From positions 1,371,501 to 1,435,500 of the forward strand of contig JBANDB010000019.1 in NCBI GenBank assembly GCA_037576215.1: a stretch of DNA of 64,000 nt. Reading direction: 5' to 3'. The stretch is from Armillaria gallica. Lineage: Eukaryota; Basidiomycota; Agaricomycetes; Agaricales; Physalacriaceae. The position numbers were made by a program, and so were the translations under genes. A model generated the notes under the pieces. The model was not told the DNA's origin. It made no database searches and saw only the letters and a program-made list of their open reading frames with translations. Shown here one piece after another: positions 36,361-47,787 of the stretch; within the stretch, counting starts at the first letter, position 1, and every line of letters begins with the position of its first letter.

Positions 36361-36719
36361 ATCTATCTTATGCAGGACAATATTCAAGAGGAAAACAGCT
36401 GTTTGACAGCTGAACAATATTCATACATCGGGAAAGGACGAATTTCTCTACAACAGGTCGAGCGCTGGACTCGAAATGGACTTCAGGTATTCATGCTTAT
36501 TTCTTCGTGAGAAGTTCTGGGTTGACAAAAAATCTAGATATCATGGTGCCAGCTCATCGACCCCGAGACTAAATTGTATAAAGACCTTGCGCATTGGTAC
36601 ATTAACGGATAAACCTCCCTTAGATGTATGCCACCGCCAGAGCGCCTGATGACCCTCGAAAGGTGAGCTTATAACTCTCTGAATACCACACTAATACTGA
36701 AGAAGTAATCTTTCAATAC

Positions 36720-38010
36720 CAGCCTGCACATCGAGTCGATGCCTCTAGGGTCTGGGCGCTTCTCATTGGAATCAATGTGTACTCCTCCTCCTGCTCCCCG
36801 TTACGCGGATGCGTGAACGTCGTTGAGATAATGGTGCAATTTTCGGTGCAAGACCTAGGGGTGTCAGAAGAAAATTATCAAGTACCTTCTCAGCACCAGC
36901 TCCGATATTCAGAAACCCTTCATTGGAACCGAAGAACGCCGCATCGATGTCGACAGTCCCATGCGTGACCACATCATCGACCCACTTTTAAATCTGTCTA
37001 CCAATCCCAAGATACAGCGCGATGACAATATTATCATCTGCTTCGCCGGACACGGGCCAAGCGATAAATGTTCCGACTACTACATAGAAGGGGGTACTTC
37101 GGCTGAAGGATACATTCACTGCGGGAGCCGATACATTTTCCGATCGGAAAAACGAGGCCTCAAAATGTTGCGACATTTCATTTGATGTTCTAATGGTAAA
37201 TATTCAGAAAAACAGATTGAAAGGTGAGATCATTTACATACTCTTTTAAGGTAAGGAAAAGACCTCGAAAAACGGAATGGAAAAGGTGTTTCCCCTGGTC
37301 AGAACAAAGGAAACCGCTTTTCATTCGTAAAATGGCAGCTATTTTTGGCACAGGAAAGGAGTGCTAAATAGGACATGTTTGTCAGTGCGTTTTCCGTATC
37401 CCGTTTTTGCGTCGTACAAAGGTAACGAAAAGTGACAACATTTTTAGAATACCTTTTTCTGTCCTGAAAAGGAACCCACCCCAGCAGTGATCGAAGCCAT
37501 ATGCCCCATGGATCGTACCGCCACTGGTACCGACAGCAGCATCCCCGACATTAGCGATCGAGAGATCAACACCATTCTCACAGAAATCTCTCGCACAAAG
37601 GGATCTCACATTACCTTTATCCTCGACTGCTGTTACTCCGCAGGTAACACTAAAGGTCCGACGAATGTGGAACGTGGTGCCGTTCCACTGCCTCCTAGCC
37701 AAACCAAAAATATGCTGGAGGAGGCGCATACAAGACTCAGAGATTTATCGAAGTATCGTTATGTCTTCGATGGGGATTGGAAACCTGATGTGTCTTCCCA
37801 CGTCGCTCTAGCGGCGTGTAAAGACTCCGACTGCGGATGAGGGACCGGGAGCTGACGATCGCTGGAGCGGGGTCTTTACTCAGGCTCTCGTTGAGTAACT
37901 CAAATCCGATAGCTTGAACGAAGAGTCGACATAAGCCGACCTCATTTGTGCTTTGAAGATGCCTCGGAAGACCAAGCAGACTCCGGTGGTTTCAAGGAAT
38001 GCGAGTGCAC
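36720..38010 (+). pseudogene. Caspase-like gene copy G, heavily damaged
   Basis: The domain begins with HRVDASRVWALLIGINVY after an intron acceptor near 36720. A one-base frameshift near 36888 is needed to reach the segment with DNIIICFAGHGPS (His codon 37051-37053). About 350 bp of foreign DNA with imperfect terminal inverted repeats then separates this from VIEAICPMDRT. The next part is intact: PDISDREINTIL, then LDCCYSA, where the catalytic Cys is present (37631-37633) but the following His is Tyr. After HVALAACKDSD another frameshift and two in-frame stops (near 37895 and 37932) precede the family C-terminal motif RLWYQG. The gene cannot produce a full protein. Confidence 0.82.
37125..37475. 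mobile_element. Probable MITE inside caspase copy G
   Basis: The DNA between the GHG block and the CPMDRT block of copy G has no counterpart in the paralogues. Its ends are related as inverted repeats: TTTTCCGATCGGAAAAA with AAAATGTTG and a TTTC block on the left (37136-37180), and the reverse complement of a matching TTTTCAGGACAGAAAAA with AAAATGTTG on the right (about 37426-37466). Roughly 70% match by eye. No ORF. Target-site duplication not resolved. Confidence 0.45.
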
Positions 38011-38019
38011 GGCTTTGGT

Positions 38020-38430
38020 ATCAGGGTGAGGTACGACAGTATCGTTCAGCATCAAGTATCACACCTTCTTACCCTGATTTTCATTCAGATCAGCACGAAA
38101 ATATTACCGCGGGCCGCTATGCGTGTATGGTTGCTTCGCGTTGCTCATATTGTTTTTTTGCTGGGTGGATTGCCCTAACTGTGTGGCTCGCCGCGACGAG
38201 AAATACGCATGCGCGCCAGTCAGTACTATGTTTAGAAAATGTAACCCCCATTGGAGATAATTCAGAAGCGACTCCCCTAAAAAGGTTGATCTTCATCCAA
38301 CGTTCCTTGAGCACAAGGACGGCCTTCAAGGCAGTCGCGGAGTCAGAAGCTTATAGGGATCTTTCGTTCTTCGGATCACTGCCGAGCTTCCCCCGCTAGA
38401 AGGTAACCTGTGAATAGTCATTCACCATAA
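38020..38430. other. Remnant downstream of copy G
   Basis: A 148-codon frame (37953-38399 plus) overlaps the end of copy G and contains a hydrophobic stretch (FFAGWIALTVWLAA). It may encode a membrane segment or be chance. The end contains FFGSLPSF, which also occurs in an ORF at 45.95 kb (GGSLPSFFRS), so part of this DNA belongs to a repeated unit. Confidence 0.25.
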
Positions 38431-38437
38431 AGCGAGA

Positions 38438-39380
38438 CTAGATGGGTGGTAGAGAAATGGACTCGGAATGCATATTCTTCAGATGGAGACGTCTCAATTT
38501 TGGTGCAATTTCAAAGTCGGTGATAGGGCCTGGTTTCCGCCCAATCTTTCCCCAACACTGCAGACACGCGTCGATGAGCCAATCAACCTTTCCGTGACCG
38601 ACAGAAAGACGTGAAAGAAAGGACCGATGAAGGACAAATTTGACTCGTTTCCATGGCGCGAAATGATTCATTATAATGTCGAAGCAGTGGCGCACGATAA
38701 TTTTCTGCTGGCGAGGTGGAACAATGCGAGAATATGAAGTCAAGAGGATGCTTGTCAGTGCTCTCAAGCGCGCGTTGCAGCATTCTTACTAAGTCTCCGT
38801 TGAGATGTCGGCCGTAACCTGGGGCAGAGTGTACTGATAACGGTCTGCAAACTTTCCCAAGATACCATAGGCCCTCTGCGACATTGCAAACGTTGAATCT
38901 ACTGACATGAGTTTCTTCGGGATCATCGACCGCCGTGCAAGTGTGATGTAGGATCTCCATTACTATCTCCGCTGGTACTCGTCGCACGGGAGACAGGACG
39001 AGGGTATAATCATGCTGGAGAGACCGGATTCGAGACATTTGCGATTCAAGGGGAACGACTGAGTTCTCTAGCAGGTCGACCGCTGCACTGGCGTTTGAAC
39101 TGGTGCACGTATAAGGAAGTGCAACGATCGAAGTTGCGTAGAGCCATGAGTCTATCTGAACGAAGATACAGATACGTCGCTGTCGTCTCTTCATTATCTC
39201 GTGGTGCTGAAGAAGAATCACCGTTCCCATGCTAACATGGTGCCGATGTGACTGATCAACTTCCTGCAGATTAGGCCACACGACGATCATCGACACAAGG
39301 GAAGGAACGAAGGAAAATGAGACACTAAGAGTCGCGTATAACCGGTCAGACAAAAGACAGAAGAGAAAACGAGTCACCAA
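38438..39380 (-). pseudogene. F-box-like protein, frameshifted
   Basis: The first frame (39380-38583) has a typical agaricomycete F-box N-terminus: a helical segment, then LSPVRRVPAEIVMEILHHTC and NVAEGLWYLGKVCR. F-box proteins recruit substrates to SCF ubiquitin ligases. The usual Trp-rich segment after KVCR is shortened here. The leucine-rich-repeat-like continuation (WKRVKFVLHRSFLSRLSV, then FEIAPKLRRLHL) lies in a different frame (38767-38438), which requires a frameshift near 38710, so the gene is probably broken. It ends close to the 3' end of caspase copy G, convergent to it. The true start is unclear; the first 90 codons lack F-box features and may not be translated. Confidence 0.6.
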
Positions 39381-39541
39381 GTCTTAGAAGACGGGGAGGG
39401 AACGTCAGTCACTCCTGGACTGCTATCTCATGATGTGGAAGGTGGCCAGGTCTTGGACTGCTGAGCGATAGAGGAATATCGGGGCCTCAAGTTCGTATGC
39501 AGCGCAACAGGAGTATGTGGAAACAGCATTTTTATTTGGTT

Positions 39542-40259
39542 CTATATAGATACAACGTATATCTGATGCAAGGTGTGAGCAAAATCGTTATCAGGTAGAA
39601 TGGTAATGGCGTATAAAGAGGTAGAGAACGTCACGGTGGATGGGTCCCTTGTGATACGGTATCCTCATCGATGGGTGTCAGACAAGGAATTTTTTGGTCA
39701 TGAGAAGGAAGAATCTACCATGTACCAAAACTGAGTGATTGCATAGAAAATTATGCGTTATCATGTTTAGCTTGCGCGACGGGGAATATGGGCCTTCGAA
39801 ATTTCAGGAAAGAAGCGATGCGAGAATTCCTACAGCATCGAAAGATGGGAGGTTGAGCCCAGGAAGAAGCTTCGAAAACAATATAATGACTCGCCGGTGT
39901 CATCCCAGGGACTGTCTTCAATCCTCGTATCAAGACGAGCTGAGAACCACCCATCTCCAAGAATAATCCCGAGTTCGGAAGCTCCCTCAAAAGAACGCTA
40001 GAAATCGCAGCCAGAAAAAAGCCATGAATAGTGGGCGATACGCAAAGAGAAAGGTCACGCTTATATATATCACGGCTGGGTATGGGCCCCTTGCTCGCCT
40101 TTGTCTGCCTTTAACACGTCGAAACCAGTTGCAGAAGAGTGGTCCTGTAAAAGAAAAGGAAGAGAAGGTGTAGAGAAGGGGTGCAGTATGTGCACGAGTC
40201 GCAAGGTGTTCGGCGTCAAGGAAGGAAGGGAAGGAAGGAACGCCAAATCGGAGCCTCAA
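39542..40259 (-). pseudogene. Repeat family M, copy 2
   Basis: Second of the three M units, in the same orientation. The C-terminal exon reads SLYAITILPDNDFAHTLHQI before the stop at 39544-39542. The N-terminal Phe-rich ORF (40259-39987) has only a TTG start, with a stop directly upstream. The region to its right (40260-40330) matches the conserved leader of copies 1 and 3. Frames between the two ends are not continuous. Confidence 0.35.
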
Positions 40260-40389
40260 TCACGGTGGAAGTCCACCGGACACTAGGTGTGCACGGACCC
40301 TCGACGTGTTTCCGTGGGAAAGCGTGCCGAGTCCTTGCGCGATTTTCAGCCGGGCACAATCTCCAACACTATGTTGAGACGAGAAGATG

Positions 40390-41390
40390 ATGGGAGTTGC
40401 TCGCCTCGTGAAAATACAACATGGTGAAGGTTACCATTTACTGCTTCATGAAATGAAGTCAAGGTGACGGTCTTCAGAAGGTCCAGATCGTATCGGTCCG
40501 AATGTCCGAACAGGGTCTTTGTTCTACTGCCGCAACGAAATGTCGCCTCGCTCCTTCACTAGTCGCTCCTTACTGCCATCATCCCTGTTTCTAAGAAACT
40601 CGGTATCTATCACAAAGGACACATTCATGCATCAGATGAGTACGATGATGGTCCTCTACGAGCTGACCACGTACCTGATGTTCGCTCCTTTTAGAACGAC
40701 TTTTCCCTGTTATTTTGAAGGCGCAACAACCTATAGCATACTCGACATCGGGCAGGAAATACCAAGACCTTCCCAGTGATAATGATAGAGTTTATATTTC
40801 CTTGAGATCTTTAGTAAGATGCCACGATCTTCGTTATTCATTGTCCGATCACTCCCAAGGCCCAATCTCCTCGAGTCAACCCAGTCATCGAGAATGCATT
40901 ACGATACTAGCGAGACGTCTCCTAGTAGTTTGTTCTTCCGAGATGAAGCTTCATCAGGACACATGTATCACTGTTAATAGTGCGTAAATGATTTCAGCTC
41001 TCTAGTTCTCGGTGACGAAAATATGCCTCTCGAGCTTTGATGGAAAACAGGTAAGTCGGTGAGAGTGTTTTGTCGCTGAGGTTCCTTTAATTTCCTTCAT
41101 TGTCGCAGCTTCTGGGTCCTACCTATAGTTCAAGTGCATCTCAGACACCAGGAAAGCTTTCGCTGCTGCTCTTATGAATCTCAACGGCAAGTATAACTAA
41201 ATTATAAATGTCTTTCAGTTTCTTCATGAGGTGTAATATACTGGGTGATTAATATTCTCTTTATTACACGCACAGCGCCCCTCAAAAATGTTATCATGAA
41301 ATCAAAAGTCGCGCTGTAACCTTGCAGCAACTTAGGGGTGGATTCGATAATTGTCATTAATAGTGCTTCTGACAACTGCAAAATATGTAC
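40390..41390. other. No supported gene
   Basis: Short ORFs (40519-40779 and 40715-40987 plus), overlapping each other, with no recognisable motif. Confidence 0.35.
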
Positions 41391-41395
41391 CCACA

Positions 41396-43063
41396 TTAAA
41401 CCAGAATATTGACGCGCTTTTCTAGGCTTAGATCGTCTAACATTCTGGCCACCACGTCTTCGGCCATTTCAAACACTGAAAGTTTCTCGAACCTCTCGTC
41501 CGACAGTCTTCGCCCAACTACCCACTGTAGCCACTGCTTACCCTCTCTCCAATATCCGAACTCTTTTCTGATCAACGTGTATGTGTCTTCGGGTATAGGG
41601 TACCGGTGGTTCGCAATAACGGGGAAATGCTGTATCCCGCACGAATCATTAACCAGCAACTCCCCATGTCGATCGGTTCCTGGCGCACCTCCTTCAGCCA
41701 ACCCTTGCACAAACCCACTTTCAATGCAAAATGTCTCACATTGATCAACATTAGTCTCTTCAACCCTTTCAACACCCACGGAAAGGCCGTCTGATCTATA
41801 ATCCCTAGGCAGAGATGTCGTCATGACTTGGTCCCACGATGGTCGCCATTTTGCGTCTCCATTTCCTGGTTCAGGATAACAAAAGAGTAGATCTGCCCGT
41901 GTATATGGGAGCATCGTATTCATCAATGCTGTCCATGCATCCTCTTGAGATCGGCTCCCCTTGTATGTTGGTATTATACGGGGCAACAGAAGGATCGCCA
42001 TCCCGGCAATCTTATCCACCGGGTTCGTCGACACCCGGCGCCGCATCTCCTCCAGTACTTCAAATGGTTGGAAGTTCAAGCGCTTCGGACCCTGCAGTTT
42101 CTGGTGAAATGTCGTCAGAACCTCAGTGTCGTAGTTCCCGTCCTTGTCACACTTCGCGTCCAGTGGGCCATCTGGTGTAAATCCACAAATTTCATAACCC
42201 TCGGAACCGATCTCCTGCAGCGTCTACGCACGATTGAACCAGCAACGATCACTGTCAAAGTAGTCCTCTGTCACACGGAGAGGCCGCCCCAGCCCACTTA
42301 GGTAGCAGTACGTCTTGTATTGGTGATAGAGCGATCCAATGGTGGGGACATCCAACATCCATTCCTCCACACGCAGATCCTCCCTTCGCCCTCCTTCCTT
42401 CCTTAAACAAAGCACATCCAACCACACATACTCCAAGCCCTTATTTAGCAACTCAATGCGGATGAGATCGAGACTCGCATCCTTTGGGATGGGCGCAGGC
42501 CATTCGAATCCGTTGATCGGTGTCCACATGTCCGTGCGCTCATGCTTGTCCACCCATGAATGTGATATTCCATGTGGATATGCCATGCCAGTAGTCCAAT
42601 GTGGCACGACACGATTGCTGTACAGATCCCACGCACGCCGAGGGTGTACAAATGGCCCCACAATATTGTTTCCATGCAGTGCCCTTTGTCGCATCTCTCG
42701 GTCTATCTCTTCACATTCGTGTATTCTGTCCAGGATTGAACTCCAGTCTTCAGTGTACCATGCTGGGCGGAGAAAGCCATAAGCAGTACCAAAGTCGTAG
42801 TTCTTTGCGATGCAGCCTTCGAGGAGGGAGGAGAGGGTCGAATTGTCCAAGGTGTGTGATGTTCCGAGGACGGTGTTGAGTCGCTCCAAGAGGCCACGGA
42901 GGCCAAAAATAGTGCAGGGAGAGTTAGCGAGAATGGCCGGTATTACGGGCTTTGTACCAGTGTAAGTCCGTTGCAGTGGAACAGCGATCTCCTCGTCTGC
43001 ATGGCCGGTCTCTGTGTGGGCGGATATCGTCACCTTTGGGAACTTCGCATACTCGATGAGCGC
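41396..43063 (-). pseudogene. HET-domain (heterokaryon incompatibility) protein with a premature stop
   Basis: An exon starting after a TATTTCAG acceptor at about 43064 begins ALIEYAKFPKVTISAHTETG. The HET domain follows with HSWVDKHERTDMWTPI, the hallmark region VWLDVLCLRKEGG, IGSLYHQ and DRCWFNRA. HET proteins trigger cell death when incompatible fungal individuals fuse. After CWFNRA the codon is TAG (42226-42224), where this family has Trp. The frame then runs on without a stop from TLQEI through VSTNPVDKIAGMAILLLPR to 41396. A single TGG-to-TAG change explains the break. 5' exons upstream of 43064 were not resolved. The protein may act truncated, or the gene may be dead. Confidence 0.85.
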
Positions 43064-43199
43064 CTGAAATATGTTGTCAAGTGGCTTTCCATGCTATTGC
43101 GACATCCTTACGCTGCCGTCTTTGCGGTATTTTTGTGTCACATGTACCCAATCTATTCGGGCTTGGTAGGCTGCTGATTTTTATTGTTCAGTGGAACGC

Positions 43200-43870
43200 G
43201 CGTTTGGATCAAATGAAAGAAACGGAATAGATACCTTCTTCGAGGTCATCCATGCTTGACTCGGACTTTCAGTTAGATGTGTAGCGAGTTGTTAGTACAG
43301 GCATAAGAGGCTTGATAACCAAGGGCGCATGAAGTCATCGCATTGTACATCGTACTTCAGGTAAGGCCATCGCCACAGCACTCTCAGGCGTGACGTTGAC
43401 ACTTCGAACCAGTATCCAAATGCCGTACGGCGCTTGTTAATGATCAAATAAGAAAAAATGTTGTGGCAGTTTGTTTCCTGTTATGAGCGAATTCAAAGTC
43501 GTGGATAAATGACCTCCACTCTCGATCTCGATGCTCCATGTCGTATTTACAAGGAGAGAATAATAGTCCTTTCTCCTTTGCACCTGAAATATATCGGAAC
43601 ACAGCAAGCATCGCCCAGAGGCTGTGACGATGATCAGCGCTCAAACGGCGAAGTTCTACCTCCGACTTACCCGTTCGCAAAGCTCGACCCAAAACAAGCC
43701 AAGATGTCGTCCGAGGAATTAACGACGTAACGTTGTCCCTTCAGAACCAGACAGTTCGGATTGAATTCGATCACATGATTCACATTGGCCACCTTGTATG
43801 AGGAATAATCTGTCTGCAATGAGCTTGTCAACGAAACAAGCGCACTGCGAGTTAAGCGCCGAGTGAAGCT
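43200..43870. other. Spacer with a short family X fragment at its end
   Basis: No full gene. At about 43790-43890 (plus) the frame reads SSAVDGVRRLHH, resembling the ICASxALDG region of family X, so this is a decayed piece of that family. Confidence 0.3.
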
Positions 43871-43899
43871 TCTAGCGCTGTTGATGGAGTTCGCCGATT

Positions 43900-46010
43900 A
43901 CACCATGTGGGACACAGCTTCTATTCAATATGTACATCCCCATGCTGATGCACGAGGATGACTGCATCAAATCAACGCCATGTGATGACAACAACATCGG
44001 TCCAAGAAGACTCGACTGTGAGAATAGCCGCCGACTTTCAGCAGACTTGGGCACGAGGGAAGGAGGAATATGACACCAATGGAAACGACCGAGTCGTCGA
44101 GGAGTAGGTGGGTGTACGAGAGAACTCAGATTAAGGATAACGTATGTCGCAATACCGATTCCTAAAGTGATGAACAGCCTGATCTGAGAATGAGGCGATG
44201 TGAATTTGTCCTCACACAGCTCGCGATTTCGGAAAAACTGTGGTAGCACTAGCCTCAAAATTGAGACAGCTCTTGCAAGAAACACATGCGGATCAGGATT
44301 TGAAGTTAACTACCGCAAATATGGCTCTAATCCGAGGATGGGAGAAAAACTGTTTTTTGTATGGAAGCGCCGGAAGAAACTCATGGTCTCGCTACAAAGG
44401 AATCGCGACCCGTCCGAGTAGATGTTGATAGGTGTCAATGATTGGGCACGGCTTCGCCTCGCCGTAGCTCCTGTCCGCGGAAGTTACTACATTTCGTTCG
44501 TCGCAAAGAAACGGAACTCACAAGGTCAGAATATCAATGGATGAAGCAAGAGGCGACGATTATCTCCCGCTGATTCAGCGGCGGACATCTGCGGCTTCAG
44601 GCACGCTTATGGTAGGCATCCTCAAGGTACTTGTTGAATACGAGGGGAATCTTCAAAGCGATACACAGGTAAGTGGAAGAGATCTTGATATTGGAGATAG
44701 GCGTACTCCTCGCGTTTCTTGTTCGACGGAAGATACCTAGATGCATCAGTGTCCATCCTTATTGCCTGATCGCCGTTGTATTTGAATACATTGGCGATGA
44801 AAGATGTTGATCGCGATAGAGGTTCGACAGATTGCGCGCACCCATAGCTGAATATACTCGATGCCGGCCCATGGGTTGACTGTGAGGCACTAATAAGTTC
44901 AAAGTCATAGACGAACGACGATGAAGCCGTACCCATGAATCAGTCCCGTCTTGAGCTCAGCATTATGTCGGCATTAACATAACAGTGCAGAAGATCGTCC
45001 GTCATTCGATAGGCGCAGACCGTCTCCGATAGGCTAGAAATGCAGCTGCTCGGGCGCCACGAACGTTTATGGTTTTGGAATCCTAAGGTACATGCGTGCA
45101 CTGTGCAGAGACATTAGTGAAAGAAGGGACACCGGGAGTAGGGGTATACCATACCAGTGGCGCGCTTTCCGACTTCGACTAGTCACTAGTCAATCATTCG
45201 CGGTATTAGACAATATAGAGGAGTAGCACAGGCGTTCCTCGTCTTTTGTAGACTTCTCCAAGATGCGAATGAGTAACACCTGTCCTTCGAATGACGCGCT
45301 TGTAGGACAAGGCCTGAGACAGTAGTTTTTACTGGTTATTGATATGAGACGTAGCCTCCTTGGATTTAAAAATTGCATCTTCAAAGGGTATGCATTCCGA
45401 TGAATGCAGATGAGAAACGGGAGACTAACGCACCTAATATTCATCACGTGTTACTTATCGTTTCGTTTTTTGTATACGGCCATCACGAATTACATGTCTC
45501 CTCGGCTGGATCGTCCCAGGAGCTATAAGTGATGTTACTGCCGCCGATGCCTCCAAGAAAGAACGTAAGACTATAGCAGATGAGAAATAAAGAAAAGCTG
45601 TCAGATCCAGGGAATGAACGCACTCTATTCTTATTTCCTTCCATTGGAGTCACCAAGAGAGCATAGGAATACTTTCAAGCTGATTAGCTCCTGTTGTTTT
45701 TTCGGCGGCAGGTTGGTATTATAACGTTTATGTCGATGTTGTGCGCAACAACCCGGGTATGCCTACAATTGTCAAGAAAAGAATATTATGAATTATGAAT
45801 ACAGTCGCAAAGCGAGGATGGTAGCACGAGCCTTTGTGTCAACAAGTAGGCCTTCAGCTTGAGAGCATTGATGCTCTGCAGGAAGCGGGAGCGAAACGGA
45901 AGCAAGGAGTGTTCGGCTATATCCGGCCCAGGTTCGGAGGTTCACTGCCGAGCTTCTTCCGCTCTCTCGACGAACGAGAGCAGTTGAGAAAGGACACATC
46001 CGAGGGATTA
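43900..46010 (+). repeat. Segmental duplication, partner at 55740-57600
   Basis: Matching blocks occur in the same order and orientation: 44040-44220 with 55765-55940, 45241-45440 with 56740-56930, 45480-45580 with 56970-57070, 45720-45790 with 57310-57400, and 45850-45960 with 57470-57590. The last block contains SIDALQEAGAKRKQ (45865) against SIDARKDAKAN in the partner, so a plus-strand exon may be present. A minus-strand ORF at 44285-43872 has a hydrophobic segment (LFITLGIGIATYVILNL). No complete gene could be built in either copy. Confidence 0.55.
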
Positions 46011-46222
46011 GATGGCTCTGGCCTCTCTAAGGACGGTTGATTTAGTGGAAAACCATGTGGTAAGCAAGGATGGAACACCAGCTATCTTCCTGAGCCGGTC
46101 TCTGAACGCATGGCAGGTAGCACGTCCTCGGACTTTACTGCGTGAAAGAGTCGCTTCAACATGTACCGCGTTCAGGTGCGGTGCAAAAGGAGAACAAGAA
46201 AGTGTAGTATTTTCATTCAGGT

Positions 46223-46832
46223 CTACAGAAATACAAGACATATCTGATACATGGCGTCAGGGAAAATGATAATAGCGTACAAAGAGGTAATGAACGTCGC
46301 ACTGACGAGAACCAGATACGGTATTCTGGACTGCAAAAAGTTCAGGCAAGGAATTATTGGTGAGAAGGATGAACTGGCCATCCGACAAACTGCGTGATTG
46401 CATCCAAAATCCTGAACTAACATCCTCAGCGTGGGCGACGTCCATCATCTTCCATGGAACAACAGTAAAGGAGGAATACGGGCGTTCAGAGACTCGTAAA
46501 GGAAGCTGTGCTCCATGAGTCAGCATTCGTGAATTTGTACAGTGTCTAAAGAGTGAATTAGCTCAGGATGAAGTATCGAGAACGAGATCAAGACTCACCG
46601 GCGCCATCTTAAGTATTGTCTTCAATCTTCGTAGGGAGAGAGACCGAGAACTAGTCAAATTCAACGATAATCCCGACTCGGGCAGCTCTATTCTCGCCTT
46701 CGTACCCACATTAAACCAGCCGTCGAATAGTGTTTTGAAATAAAGGGAAGGCACGAAAAAGAGGTGCAGTATGACCCCCAAGATGTGGAGCGTCAGGAAG
46801 AAAAGGAAGGAACGCCCAAGTCGGAGCCCCAA
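46223..46832 (-). pseudogene. Repeat family M, copy 3
   Basis: Third M unit, upstream of caspase F. The first ORF (46832-46563, TTG at its labelled start) encodes a hydrophobic segment (FLFFLTLHILGVILHLFF). A donor GTGAGT follows near 46616. The C-terminal exon reads SLYAIIIFPDAMYQI before the stop at 46225-46223, lacking six residues present in copy 1. A stop lies between the two parts in the frame I followed, so it is probably decayed. Confidence 0.35.
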
Positions 46833-46929
46833 TCACGGTGGAAGTCCCCCAGACACCAGGTGTGCACGGACCCTCTACGCGTTACCGTGGGAAATCCCCC
46901 TGTCCTTCCGGAATGCGCACTGGATGCAA

Positions 46930-47640
46930 GGCTGATTCATTTCATCCCAACTACCTTCCCCTTCTTCGCAAGAAATCGTACATTTATGCATTGTGGCTCC
47001 TTCAGTGTGTTCCTCAGCACGGGATCATTTGCACGCAGTGGTTGACGAGAAACTCACGATTTACAAAATGTCTGTTCTCTGCTCGTCTATGAACTTGGGG
47101 AGTATTAGGGTTGGGGTCTCTATGGATGTTGCGCTCAAATTCCCGTAGATTTTGCAATTGTCGTAAAGTCCTGCGTGTGGATGCACGTGGATGACCCAGT
47201 TATTTTTCTGCAAGAACGGAAGGACTCAATAAGCGGCTATGACATCATCCTGCTTGACAGCAACCACGCGGGCCGCTGCACAGCTTCGAACGAGCTGGGC
47301 CCAGTACAGGCCGAACAAGCCCTGGATAGCATTCGGAACCAATTCGGAACCCAGCGTGTATCGACAATAAGATAGTCGATGTCACGCATGCGTCTATGAA
47401 TGTAGAGAACCACAGCTAACATCCAATTATGCCTTGCTCTGCCCAGCTTCTCACGGTCCGATTGCCACACCATCAACAAGCTGGGTGTAAAAACGATGCT
47501 CCGACGACTCTTGGAGAATCAAAGTACTTTAAGTCTTGTGATACTACATCATTCAGGGACGGCTCGCAAGACCTTCGCACCGGGTCGACGGAATGGATCC
47601 AGCATTTTTAGTGCAGGGCGCTGTTTGGAGCTTAAGCTTA
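46930..47640. other. No supported gene
   Basis: Only short overlapping ORFs. Similarity to the other M loci ends near 46900. Confidence 0.35.
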
Positions 47641-47668
47641 AAGGGTGTTGCTTATGAGCTGTGCAGTG

Positions 47669-47676
47669 TATAAGTA
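47669..47676 (+). promoter_or_regulatory. TATA-like box upstream of caspase copy F
   Basis: TATAAGTA, the same octamer at a similar distance as in copy B, followed by a CGAAA block in both. Confidence 0.45.
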
Positions 47677-47787
47677 TCGAAAATGCACAATACACCAAAA
47701 ACTACTCAACTTTTACTCTCCATCATTCACTCATAGGTGACTATTTGCACTACGCAAATACTCAAGGAACATTCATAACTCCGTAGA

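Noticed and set aside
41409..42300. Plus-strand ORFs opposite the HET gene
   Set aside because: They are antisense shadows. The minus frame carries the HET motifs.
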